DNA of 22,017 nucleotides, taken from contig JAYPEK010000057.1 of the NCBI GenBank assembly GCA_038125725.1, forward strand, positions 1 through 22,017, given 5' to 3'. Origin of the DNA: TMED8 sp038125725 (GTDB taxonomy: Bacteria; Pseudomonadota; Alphaproteobacteria; Rhodospirillales; Casp-alpha2). This document shows positions 14,605 to 21,871 of the stretch, piece after piece. A model generated the notes under the pieces. It had not been told where the DNA came from. It did no database searches and worked only from the letters and a program-made list of their open reading frames with translations. The position numbers and the translations under genes are program-made. Numbering within the stretch: position 1 is the stretch's first letter; each line of letters begins with the position of its first letter.

Positions 14605-16556
14605 AAACCATCCTTGGGATCGGCTTGATCGAGGTGCTGATGCTGTCGGTGCTGGTGATCAGCGGCCTGCACTACCTGCGGGAATCGAACGAGCGGCAGT
14701 TGATCGACCGCGCCGACAATCTGGCGCGCCTGTTCGCCACCATGACCGCCGATGCCGTGGTCGCGTTGGACCTGGCGACCATTGACGTGATGATCGACGA
14801 GGCGCTCAAGAACCGTGGCATCAGTTATGTCCGGGTCCGCCACGTCAACGGCAAGGTGTTGGGTGAGGGCGGAGATGAAGCCTTTCTACGCCGGCCGTTC
14901 ACCGCCGACGGCGCCTTCGTCGACATGGACGACGACGGGCTCCTCGACCTCAGCCATCCGATCGAGATTGCCGGCAGGACCTTCGGCCGCATCGAGCTAG
15001 GTATCGATGTCGGTGCCATTGCCGCCGCGCAGGACCGCGCACGGCGCTGGATGCTCGGCGTCGCCGGCATCGAGGTGCTGCTGGTGGCATTGTTCAGTTT
15101 CATGCTCGGCACCATGCTGACGCGGCAGTTGCAATCATTGCGCAGCGGCGCACGGCAAGTCGCGCAGGGCAACTTCGGTTTTCAGATCGAGGCGTCGGGC
15201 AAGGACGAACTGGCGGATACCGCCGCCAGCTTCAATGCCATGTCGAGCGAGTTGGCGGTCTATTCGAAGCGCTTGGAGGAAGAGCGCGCCCGCGCCGAGG
15301 CCGGCCGTGTGCGCGCTGAATCGACCCTCGAGGACGCCATCGACAGCCTTAGTGAGGGCATTTTGATCGCTGACAGCAGCGGCCGGGTGCTGCACATGAA
15401 CGAGGCGTTCCGGAACCTCTACGGCGACGACGGCGCCATGATTGTCGGCGCCGACCATATGGACGCGGTCAAGGCCATGACCCGGCCGCTGATCGTCGAA
15501 CGTGAGATCTTCGGCGCCGAGACAGCCGAACCCGGTGCCGAGCCGCAGACCACCCTGGTGCTGCGCGACGGCCGCCGCATTTTGCACAGCCACCGGCCGA
15601 TGGCGTCGGGCGGCGACGGCTATATCAACACCGACCTCACCGCCCATTATTCGGCGCCGGAACGTGCCCCGCAGTTGGTACTCAAGCTGATGCAGGCGCA
15701 GAAGCTGGAATCGCTAGGCACGCTGGCCGGCGGTATTGCGCACGAGATCAACACGCCGATCCAGTATATCGGCGACAATCTCCGGTTCCTGGAGCAGTCG
15801 TGCGAAGACTTCGCCACCGTCATCGACGCCCATGTGCGCCTTGCCGATGCCATAGCGGCCCATCCGGCGGGAGCGGAACCAGAAATCGCCACCGCCGTCG
15901 CCTTCTGCCGCGCCGTCGCAGACGAATCCGACGTGGCTTTTCTCGCCGACGAGGCGCCGCTGGCGGCACGTCAGTCCTCCGAAGGCGTCGAGCAGGTGGC
16001 TGGCATTGTCCGCGCCATGAAGGAATTCTCGCATCCCACGTCGAAGGAAATGGCGCCCCTCGACCTGAACCGGGTGATCGAACGCGCGACCATGGTTTGC
16101 CGCAACGAGTGGAAGCATTGTGCCGAGCTGGAGCTGTCGCTGGACGATCGCCTGCCGCAGGTGCCAGGGCTCGAGGGCGAATTGAACCAGGTGGTTCTCA
16201 ACCTGGTCGTCAACGCCGCCCATGCCATCGTCGACGCCGACCGGGGCCGGGGCCGCATATCCATTTCCACCGGCATCAAGGACGGCAATGTCATGCTTAC
16301 GATCGCCGACAACGGCACCGGCATTCCCGCCGCCGTTGGTGCGCGGATTTTTGAGCCGTTCTTCACCACCAAGGATGTGGGCAAGGGGACCGGACAGGGG
16401 CTGGCGATCGCGCACGACATCATCGTTTCCCGCCACGGCGGCTCTCTCGACTTCGAAACCCGGGACGGCGAGGGGACGATCTTCCGGATCGTGCTTCCAC
16501 TGAATGGCGCCGATGCCAAGGCCTCCCTTGCTGACTCTCCGGCCGAGATGGCCTGA
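14589..16556 (+). CDS. Membrane-bound sensor histidine kinase (TM, HAMP, PAS, HisKA, HATPase)
   Basis: A 655-residue kinase. A first membrane helix (about 7-29), a periplasmic region (30-153) and a second helix (about 155-176) are followed by HAMP (to about 228), a coiled coil, PAS (about 247-350), the dimerisation domain with H-box LAGGIAHEINTP (phospho-acceptor His385) and the ATPase domain: N-box Asn538/Asn542, DNGTGIP (574-580), FEPFFTTK (588-595) and GTGQGLA (600-606). An unusually long stretch of about 90 residues between the H-box helix and the ATPase domain includes an insert. The ATG at 14589 has GGAGAAGG upstream and lies inside the binding-protein gene. The periplasmic part has no ligand-binding fold I recognise, consistent with reading a partner protein. 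No receiver is attached, so phosphoryl groups must go to separate regulators. Confidence 0.93.
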   Translation: MSFRLKTILGIGLIEVLMLSVLVISGLHYLRESNERQLIDRADNLARLFATMTADAVVALDLATIDVMIDEALKNRGISYVRVRHVNGKVLGEGGDEAFLRRPFTADGAFVDMDDDGLLDLSHPIEIAGRTFGRIELGIDVGAIAAAQDRARRWMLGVAGIEVLLVALFSFMLGTMLTRQLQSLRSGARQVAQGNFGFQIEASGKDELADTAASFNAMSSELAVYSKRLEEERARAEAGRVRAESTLEDAIDSLSEGILIADSSGRVLHMNEAFRNLYGDDGAMIVGADHMDAVKAMTRPLIVEREIFGAETAEPGAEPQTTLVLRDGRRILHSHRPMASGGDGYINTDLTAHYSAPERAPQLVLKLMQAQKLESLGTLAGGIAHEINTPIQYIGDNLRFLEQSCEDFATVIDAHVRLADAIAAHPAGAEPEIATAVAFCRAVADESDVAFLADEAPLAARQSSEGVEQVAGIVRAMKEFSHPTSKEMAPLDLNRVIERATMVCRNEWKHCAELELSLDDRLPQVPGLEGELNQVVLNLVVNAAHAIVDADRGRGRISISTGIKDGNVMLTIADNGTGIPAAVGARIFEPFFTTKDVGKGTGQGLAIAHDIIVSRHGGSLDFETRDGEGTIFRIVLPLNGADAKASLADSPAEMA

Positions 16557-16557
16557 G

Positions 16558-17787
16558 ATGACCGCCGCTGGTGCCGCCTTGGTCCGGGTGCTGTTCGTCG
16601 ACGACGACGCCAACCTGCTGCGCGCGCAGCGCCGGATGCTGCGGCCGCAGCGCGACGAGTGGGAAATGACATTCGTCGATAGTGGCGCCCAGGCGCTCCA
16701 ACACATGGCCGAACATCCCGTCGACGTGCTGGTCACCGACATGCGCATGCCCGGCATGGACGGCGCCGAACTACTGACGCGGGTGAGCGAACGCCATCCC
16801 GGTGTCATTCGCGTCATCCTGTCGGGTTTTGCCGAGGCCGAAACCGTCGCCCGCGCCGTCGGCATCTCGCATCAGTATCTGGACAAGCCCTGCGGCCCGG
16901 ACAGGTTGATTGGCGCGGTGCGGCGATTGCTGAAGGTGCGCGGTCTTCTGACTAACGACCGCCTGCGCGAGTTCGTTTCTGGGTTCAAGAAACTACCGAG
17001 TCCGCCCGCTACCTACCGCCGATTCATGGCCGAGGTGGAAAACCCGGCGGCCACGACCGCCTCCCTGGCGGCAACCATCGAGGAAGACGTGGGGCTCAGC
17101 GCCAAGGTTCTGAAGCTGACCAATTCCGCCTATTTCGGCTTGCCGTCGCGAATCGCGGAAATCCCGCAGGCGGTGCAGATGTTGGGGCTCGATACCATGC
17201 GCAGCTTGGTCGCGGTGTCGGCCTTCCTGGCGGAGTTCGAGGACGACCCGGCGCTGGCTGAGCGGATCGAGACCCTGAGCCGGCGCTCTTCGACCATTGG
17301 CGCCTTGGCGCGCGATATCATGGCTGCCGAGGGGGGCGCGCGGGAAGCTCAATGCAGCGCCTGCGCCGCCGGGCTTCTGGCCCATGTGGGGACGCTGCTG
17401 CTGCTCGCCAATTGCCCGGACGGGTTCCGCTCGGCCGGTCACTTGGCCGATGAAACACGCACCCCCTACATCGAGGCGGAACGCAAGCTGTTCGGTGCCA
17501 CCCATGCGGAACTCGGCGCCTATCTGCTTGGGCTCTGGGGCTTCGACGACGCCATCGTCGAGGCGGTGGCCTTTCACCACGCCCCGGGTGCGCTGCCGGC
17601 ACCGTCGTTCGGCGTCACCACGGCACTGCACGTCGCCCAGGCGCTGGTCACGCCGGCAGTCCGGGAACCAGGTGGACATGCGGCAGGTATCGACATGGAT
17701 CACCTGGGGGCGCTCGGTATGTCGGGCCGTTTGGATGCCTGGCGTGAGATTGCGGATCGGCGGATGTCGGAAAGGAGTGCGGCATGA
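16558..17787 (+). CDS. Response regulator with HDOD output domain
   Basis: A 410-residue protein. The receiver (about 8-128) has Asp15/Asp16, phospho-acceptor Asp61 (VLVTDMRMP), Ser89 and Lys110. An HDOD domain follows (about 145-345), recognised by KLPSPPATYRRFM, NSAYFG (189-194), the ALxxLG-like QAVQMLGLDTMRSLV, GLLAHVGTLLLL and AFHHAP. HDOD domains are HD-related signalling modules that usually lack the catalytic HD pair, as here (Ala-His in place of His-Asp), so the output is probably protein-protein contact. The ATG at 16558 lies one base after the kinase stop; an in-frame ATG at 16504 inside the kinase gene is less likely because the receiver fold begins just after the second. Coupled translation with the kinase is likely. 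Confidence 0.9.
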   Translation: MTAAGAALVRVLFVDDDANLLRAQRRMLRPQRDEWEMTFVDSGAQALQHMAEHPVDVLVTDMRMPGMDGAELLTRVSERHPGVIRVILSGFAEAETVARAVGISHQYLDKPCGPDRLIGAVRRLLKVRGLLTNDRLREFVSGFKKLPSPPATYRRFMAEVENPAATTASLAATIEEDVGLSAKVLKLTNSAYFGLPSRIAEIPQAVQMLGLDTMRSLVAVSAFLAEFEDDPALAERIETLSRRSSTIGALARDIMAAEGGAREAQCSACAAGLLAHVGTLLLLANCPDGFRSAGHLADETRTPYIEAERKLFGATHAELGAYLLGLWGFDDAIVEAVAFHHAPGALPAPSFGVTTALHVAQALVTPAVREPGGHAAGIDMDHLGALGMSGRLDAWREIADRRMSERSAA

Positions 17788-18989
17788 CGGCGAAAGAGAA
17801 AGTCCTGATCATCGATGACGAAGAGAACCTGCTGAACGGTCTGAAACGCCACTTGCGCGGCGACTTCCAGGTGCTGACCGCGAGCGACGGACGGACCGCG
17901 CTGGACCTGATCGAACGCGACGGGCCGATTGCCGTCGCCATCAGCGACATGCGCATGCCGGCCATGGACGGCGTCGCCACGCTGGAAGCCATCGAGAAGC
18001 GCTCGCCGCAGACGGTGCGCATGATGCTGACCGGCAACGCCGACCAGCAGACCGCCACCGACGCTATCAACCGCGGCCATATCTTCCGCTTTTTCAACAA
18101 GCCCTGTCCGCCGCAGGAGTTGCTGATCGGCATCGAGGAGGCGCTCAAATACTACCGGCTGGTCAACAGCGAGAAGCAGTTGCTGGAACAGACCCTGGCC
18201 GGCAGCGTGCGGGTTCTGATCGATGTGCTCGGCCTGATCGACCCGTCGCTGGTGAAGGTGTCGGAACGCGCCCGTGAATGGGTGCTGCCGGTGGCCAAGG
18301 GGCTGGGCCTGGCGCATGCGTGGCGGCTCAACCTGGCAGTGATGCTGGCGCCGATCGGGCGCATCGCCTTGCCGCGCGAATTGTGCGAAAAGCGCCGCAC
18401 CGGCGCGCCTCTGAGCGAGATCGAGCAACAGGTCGTTGCTGCCGTGCCGGAAACCACGCGCGATTTGATCACCAATATTCCGCGCCTCGCCGAGGTGGCG
18501 GAGATCGTTTACCTGCAAGAAAAGAACTACGACGGCTCCGGCTTTCCGGAACAGGCCCCCGGCGGCACCGACATCCCACTGGCAGCCCGGGTGCTGCGGA
18601 TCCTGACGGAATTGGCCGAGGAGGCCGGCCCGGACGACCTGACGGCGCATGATTTCGCACCGCTGGAGGCCTGGTCCGGTATCCGTTTCGACCCGGACCT
18701 GCTGGTGCGGATCAAGGACATCCTGTTGCCGGCAACGGCCGAGCGCCGGGTGCCGGTCAAGGAAATGCACCTCAAGGTTCTCTACCTGCAGCGCGGCGAC
18801 CTGCTTTGCGAAGATCTCTATGCCCCAAGCGGGCAGTTCCTGCTGGCCTCGGGGACCCGCGTCAGCGACGCGCAGATTCGCAGCCTGAAAAACATAGGCA
18901 AGCTTTCGAAGGCCGATTTCATGGTCCGGGTACACCGTGAAATCGAACCCGCAACAACCCTTTCAGCAATACAAGGAGGAGCAGCATGA
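17784..18989 (+). CDS. Response regulator with degenerate HD-GYP domain
   Basis: A 401-residue protein. The receiver (1-122) has Asp11/Asp12, Asp55 (AISDMRMP), Thr83 and Lys106, so it should be phosphorylatable. The following region (about 140-345) resembles RpfG-type HD-GYP domains, which hydrolyse cyclic di-GMP, but the signature residues are eroded. Where LLHDIGKIGIP is expected it reads MLAPIGRIALP (187-197), so the metal-binding His-Asp pair is Ala-Pro. The GYP block is partly kept as NYDGSGFP (248-255), without the preceding HHE. It is probably a non-hydrolysing binding or scaffold domain. The ATG overlaps the HDOD gene's stop (ATGA) and has AAGGAG before it. Confidence 0.88.
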   Translation: MTAKEKVLIIDDEENLLNGLKRHLRGDFQVLTASDGRTALDLIERDGPIAVAISDMRMPAMDGVATLEAIEKRSPQTVRMMLTGNADQQTATDAINRGHIFRFFNKPCPPQELLIGIEEALKYYRLVNSEKQLLEQTLAGSVRVLIDVLGLIDPSLVKVSERAREWVLPVAKGLGLAHAWRLNLAVMLAPIGRIALPRELCEKRRTGAPLSEIEQQVVAAVPETTRDLITNIPRLAEVAEIVYLQEKNYDGSGFPEQAPGGTDIPLAARVLRILTELAEEAGPDDLTAHDFAPLEAWSGIRFDPDLLVRIKDILLPATAERRVPVKEMHLKVLYLQRGDLLCEDLYAPSGQFLLASGTRVSDAQIRSLKNIGKLSKADFMVRVHREIEPATTLSAIQGGAA

Positions 18990-19498
18990 CGAGAATTCTT
19001 TTCGTCCACGGCCATAAGGAAACCCACGAAACCATCCGCCGCAGTCTCTACGCGGTCTATCCGAAATGGCGCGTCCAATTCGCCACCGACACCATCGGTG
19101 CGCTGGAACGCCTGGCCGCCGAAACCTTCGACGCGATTGTCGTCGACATGGATATTCCGGACGTAGACGGCAGCGCGCTGCTGAACGCCGTCGCGCAATC
19201 CCGGCCGACAGTGCTCAGGGTTGCTGTCTCCGGCCGCTACGACCGCATGGCCGCTTATACCATGAGCACCTGTTCGCACATGGTCCTGTCGAAGCCGTTC
19301 CTGGCGCTGCAATTCGCCGACATGCTTGAGCCGGCGCTGGTGGTCCATCGCTTCGAACTGCGCCGCGCAAACGCCTGGCTCGAAGACATGCCGGACGACA
19401 CCGAATGCGCCATCGCCGAGGCGTTTCCGAACGAGGTGCGCCGGCATCTTTACCGACGCCGCATGAAGCGTCACGGTGCCCTGCGCGAGGCCAGTTGA
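18986..19498 (+). CDS. Atypical receiver-domain protein with altered acidic pocket
   Basis: A 170-residue protein with one receiver-like domain (1-120) and a basic, helical C-terminal tail (about 125-170) matching no output domain I know. Asp54 (IVVDMDIPDVDG), Ser82 and Lys103 are kept, but the Asp pair that binds Mg2+ at the end of the first strand is replaced: ILFVHGHKE instead of FVDDE, giving His8-Gly9-His10. Such receivers often phosphorylate poorly or work without phosphorylation. It follows the degenerate HD-GYP gene with an ATGA overlap and one of the best ribosome sites here (AAGGAGGAG). Possible roles are a decoy, an adaptor or a metal- or pH-tuned receiver; none is shown. Confidence 0.82.
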   Translation: MTRILFVHGHKETHETIRRSLYAVYPKWRVQFATDTIGALERLAAETFDAIVVDMDIPDVDGSALLNAVAQSRPTVLRVAVSGRYDRMAAYTMSTCSHMVLSKPFLALQFADMLEPALVVHRFELRRANAWLEDMPDDTECAIAEAFPNEVRRHLYRRRMKRHGALREAS

Positions 19499-19927
19499 AT
19501 GGACACCGGCAAACCGGCCACCGTCATGTTCGTCGACGACGACCCGTCGGTACTGAGCGGACTGGAACGTGCCCTCAGGCCCTGGCGGGACGATTTCAAC
19601 ATGGTTTTCGTCTGTGGGGCGCCCGCGGGACTGGTCTATGCCGGAATCCGTAATGTCGATGTGGTGGTCACCGATATGTCGATGCCCCTGCTGGACGGAC
19701 GCGGGTTGATCGAACGCCTGCGCCAGCGCTGCCCCGAGATGGCTTTCATCGTGCTCTCGGGGCAATGCGATGGGGATGCGGTCGAGGGGCTGACGCTTGA
19801 TGACGTGGTTTTCGTCGCCAAGCCGGCGGCGCCGGAGACGTTGATGGTCTTCATCGCCGATGCCGTCGATCACCTGGCGGCACGGGGCGGTGCCGGACAA
19901 GCGGCCGCCGGCATGGGGGCCGCCTAA
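19499..19927 (+). CDS. Stand-alone receiver-domain response regulator (CheY-like)
   Basis: A 142-residue single receiver with Asp13-Asp14-Asp15, phospho-acceptor Asp59 (VVVTDMSMP), Ser87 and Lys108, all intact. The C-terminus is a short Ala/Gly-rich tail without an output domain, so it acts by binding partners or by relaying or draining phosphate. Its start follows the previous gene's TGA with no gap, and GAGG lies about 9 bases upstream. Its LRPWRDDFNMVFV segment matches the LRPQRDEWEMTFV of the HDOD regulator, suggesting duplication. The gene ends tail to tail with the TPR gene, the two stops sharing the bases CTAA. Confidence 0.9.
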   Translation: MDTGKPATVMFVDDDPSVLSGLERALRPWRDDFNMVFVCGAPAGLVYAGIRNVDVVVTDMSMPLLDGRGLIERLRQRCPEMAFIVLSGQCDGDAVEGLTLDDVVFVAKPAAPETLMVFIADAVDHLAARGGAGQAAAGMGAA

Positions 19928-21528
19928 GCGGGAATGATGTCGAAGGCGATGCTGATCCGTACTTCGTCGGAGTTGAACGGGATCGTGCGGTGGGTCAGGT
20001 AGCCTGGGAACAGGAACATCGAGCCCAGGATCGGTTTGTAGGCCCTCGCCGTGAAATCGCCGTTGGAAACGAAATCGTCGGGCGGCGCGCCGAACTCGAT
20101 CCATCCCTCCTGTCCGGGATCATCGTCGGAGACGACCGGCGGCAACTTGGCGTAGTAGCAGCCCGAGATCCAAGCGCTGGGATGATAATGGGCGATCTGG
20201 TGGCCTTGGTTGTTCATGGCCACGCCCCAGATGTCGATCACCCAGTCGTCGGGCTGGTACGCGGCGAGGAACTCGTTGGTTTCCGTCTGCCGCAGAAAGG
20301 CGACGTAGTCGTCGATCGACGCCGCGATGGCGGCGCGCAATTCGGCCAACGCGCCGGTATCGAAGCGCAGGTTACCCGTATGCAGGCCGTTGCGCGTTGC
20401 GTTGACCTCGCCGGTGTTGTGCAAGGTGGGGTGGTCGAGGATCTGGTCCGCCAGTGCGGTGATGAAGGCTTCATCGTCGGCGTAACCCTCGGGCGCATCG
20501 ACCTTGACGGTCTGGATCACCCTGTCGAACCGGTTGTACAGCTCGTCTTCTTCCTCGGGCCCGTGTTCGGAGGCGATATGCGCCAGGCAGGCGAGGGTGT
20601 TGGTATCGCTCGGGCGACGCTCAAGAAAGCGGTGGCAGACCGCGCGTGCCTCGTCGACGTCGCCGGCTTCGATGTGCGCACAGGCGAGAAAGAACGAAAG
20701 CTGCGAATTGTCCGGCTCGATCTTGCAGGCGCGCCCGAAAGTTTCGATGGCTTCGGCGAAGTCGCGGTTCTTTTGATAGGTGTGGCCGAGGGTTTTAAGC
20801 GTTTCCACGGATTTCGGGTCGACCTCGACGGCGCGGTTCAGCGCGTCGATGGCCTCGCCGAACCGTTCGGCGCGATGATAGGCAACGCCGAGGTTGTACC
20901 AGACTTGCGATTGCCGGGGGTTCAGGGCGATTGAGCGGCGAAGGAATTCGATGGCGCCGTCGAAGTCTTCCATTGCCACGCTGATGGCGCCGTAACTGTT
21001 GATCGCGGGCAGGTGATCGGGGTTGACCTTCAGTGCCGACAGGCAGGATTTTCTGGCGTCCTCCAGATCGCCCATGCCGCGTTGCGCGTTGGCCAGACCG
21101 GTCCAGACCGCGGGATTGTTCGGCACCACCTCGAGCGCTTTCTGGTACTGAACGCGCGCTTCCTTGGGGCGCCGGTTGGTGTCGAGGTGGACGGCAAAGC
21201 AGTACAGCGTCTCTGCGTCCTTGGGCGCGATCGACAAGGCATTGGCGAAGGCGCGGTCGGCCTCCTTCGGCCGCAGCATCTGGCTGAACAGGATGCCCAG
21301 ATTGCGATGGACGACGACGCTATCGGGCCGAACCTTGACCGCGTCGAGCAGGAACTTTTCAGCCTGTGGCTTGTTTCCATTGGCTAGTGCCGCCTGTGCC
21401 GCCAGCAGATAGGCGTCGACGAAGCGCGGCTCCGCCTCCAGCACCTTGGCGCAGGCCTTGATGCAACGGCTGTATTTCGACTGTCGATAATAGGTGACGG
21501 CGGTTTCGAAATCCGAAGGCGTGGGCAT
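19924..21528 (-). CDS. TPR-repeat protein with C-terminal 2OG-Fe(II) oxygenase domain
   Basis: A 534-residue soluble protein. Residues about 7-310 form around eight tandem tetratricopeptide repeats (for example PQSQVWYNLGVAYHRAERFGEAIDALNRAV-type units of 34 residues). The C-terminal part (about 340-534) matches the putative 2-oxoglutarate/Fe(II) oxygenase family of the 2OG-FeII_Oxy_5 type: HYHPSAWISGCYY with candidate iron ligands His447 or His449, EFGAPPDDF, FLFPGYLTHRTIPF with His513, and Arg524 in RISIAFDI for 2-oxoglutarate. It may hydroxylate a protein bound by the repeats, but no substrate is established for this family to my knowledge. The ATG at 21528 has only a weak ribosome site. 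It overlaps the last receiver gene by 4 bases in convergent orientation. Confidence 0.88.
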   Translation of the reverse strand: MPTPSDFETAVTYYRQSKYSRCIKACAKVLEAEPRFVDAYLLAAQAALANGNKPQAEKFLLDAVKVRPDSVVVHRNLGILFSQMLRPKEADRAFANALSIAPKDAETLYCFAVHLDTNRRPKEARVQYQKALEVVPNNPAVWTGLANAQRGMGDLEDARKSCLSALKVNPDHLPAINSYGAISVAMEDFDGAIEFLRRSIALNPRQSQVWYNLGVAYHRAERFGEAIDALNRAVEVDPKSVETLKTLGHTYQKNRDFAEAIETFGRACKIEPDNSQLSFFLACAHIEAGDVDEARAVCHRFLERRPSDTNTLACLAHIASEHGPEEEDELYNRFDRVIQTVKVDAPEGYADDEAFITALADQILDHPTLHNTGEVNATRNGLHTGNLRFDTGALAELRAAIAASIDDYVAFLRQTETNEFLAAYQPDDWVIDIWGVAMNNQGHQIAHYHPSAWISGCYYAKLPPVVSDDDPGQEGWIEFGAPPDDFVSNGDFTARAYKPILGSMFLFPGYLTHRTIPFNSDEVRISIAFDIIPA

Positions 21529-21640
21529 GGAGAATATCCGAATGGCTCAAGTGCTGCGTAACCTAAGCCCGGAGGAGCGGAAGGGGCAAGGTGGTTTCCG
21601 ATACGGGCGCCGGTTTGGCTGTTGATGGCGTCAAAAAAAT

Positions 21641-21669
21641 CTGGCGAAATCCGGCCGGCGCATTATAAA
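21641..21669 (+). promoter_or_regulatory. Weak candidate promoter for tRNA-Gln
   Basis: TATAAA (21664-21669, 5/6 match to the -10 box) follows CTGGCG (21641-21646, 3/6) after 17 bases. This would start transcription about 40 bases before the tRNA. The rest of the gap 21529-21717 shows nothing recognisable. Confidence 0.3.
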
Positions 21670-21717
21670 GAGGGCCGCATCCCGGCCGTGTGCAAACCGC
21701 CGGTATCTAGATGCCCT

Positions 21718-21789
21718 TGGGGTATGGTGTAATTGGCAACACGACGGATTCTGATTCCGTTATTCCAGGTTCGAGTCCTGGTACCCCAG
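21718..21789 (+). tRNA. tRNA-Gln (anticodon CUG)
   Basis: The cloverleaf folds fully. The acceptor stem is TGGGGTA with TACCCCA. The anticodon stem ACGGA/TCCGT holds the 7-base loop TTCTGAT with anticodon CTG at 21751-21753, which reads CAG codons. The T-arm is CCAGG-TTCGAGT-CCTGG. The discriminator is G at 21789 and CCA is encoded directly after it (21790-21792). The U1-A72 acceptor pair is typical of bacterial tRNA-Gln. Its 3' end adjoins recombinase debris, so it has probably served as an attachment site. Confidence 0.96.
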
Positions 21790-21840
21790 CCAACTCTTTC
21801 AAAGCCGTAGCGTTTTTTGCGGCCCTTCCCACCAGTGATT

Positions 21841-21859
21841 GGTCACAATCTGGTCACAA
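21841..21859. repeat. Short direct repeat GGTCACAA x2
   Basis: GGTCACAA occurs at 21841-21848 and 21852-21859, an 11-base period (about one helical turn), between the tRNA 3' end and the recombinase remnant. The placement fits an integrase arm or excisionase site left from an integrated element, but it could be chance. Confidence 0.45.
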
Positions 21860-21871
21860 ACGCCAGTGCTT

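Noticed and set aside
21799..21825. Possible terminator after tRNA-Gln (GCCG...T6...CGGC)
   Set aside because: The T-run lies in the loop and the stem is only 4 bp, so it lacks the shape of an intrinsic terminator.
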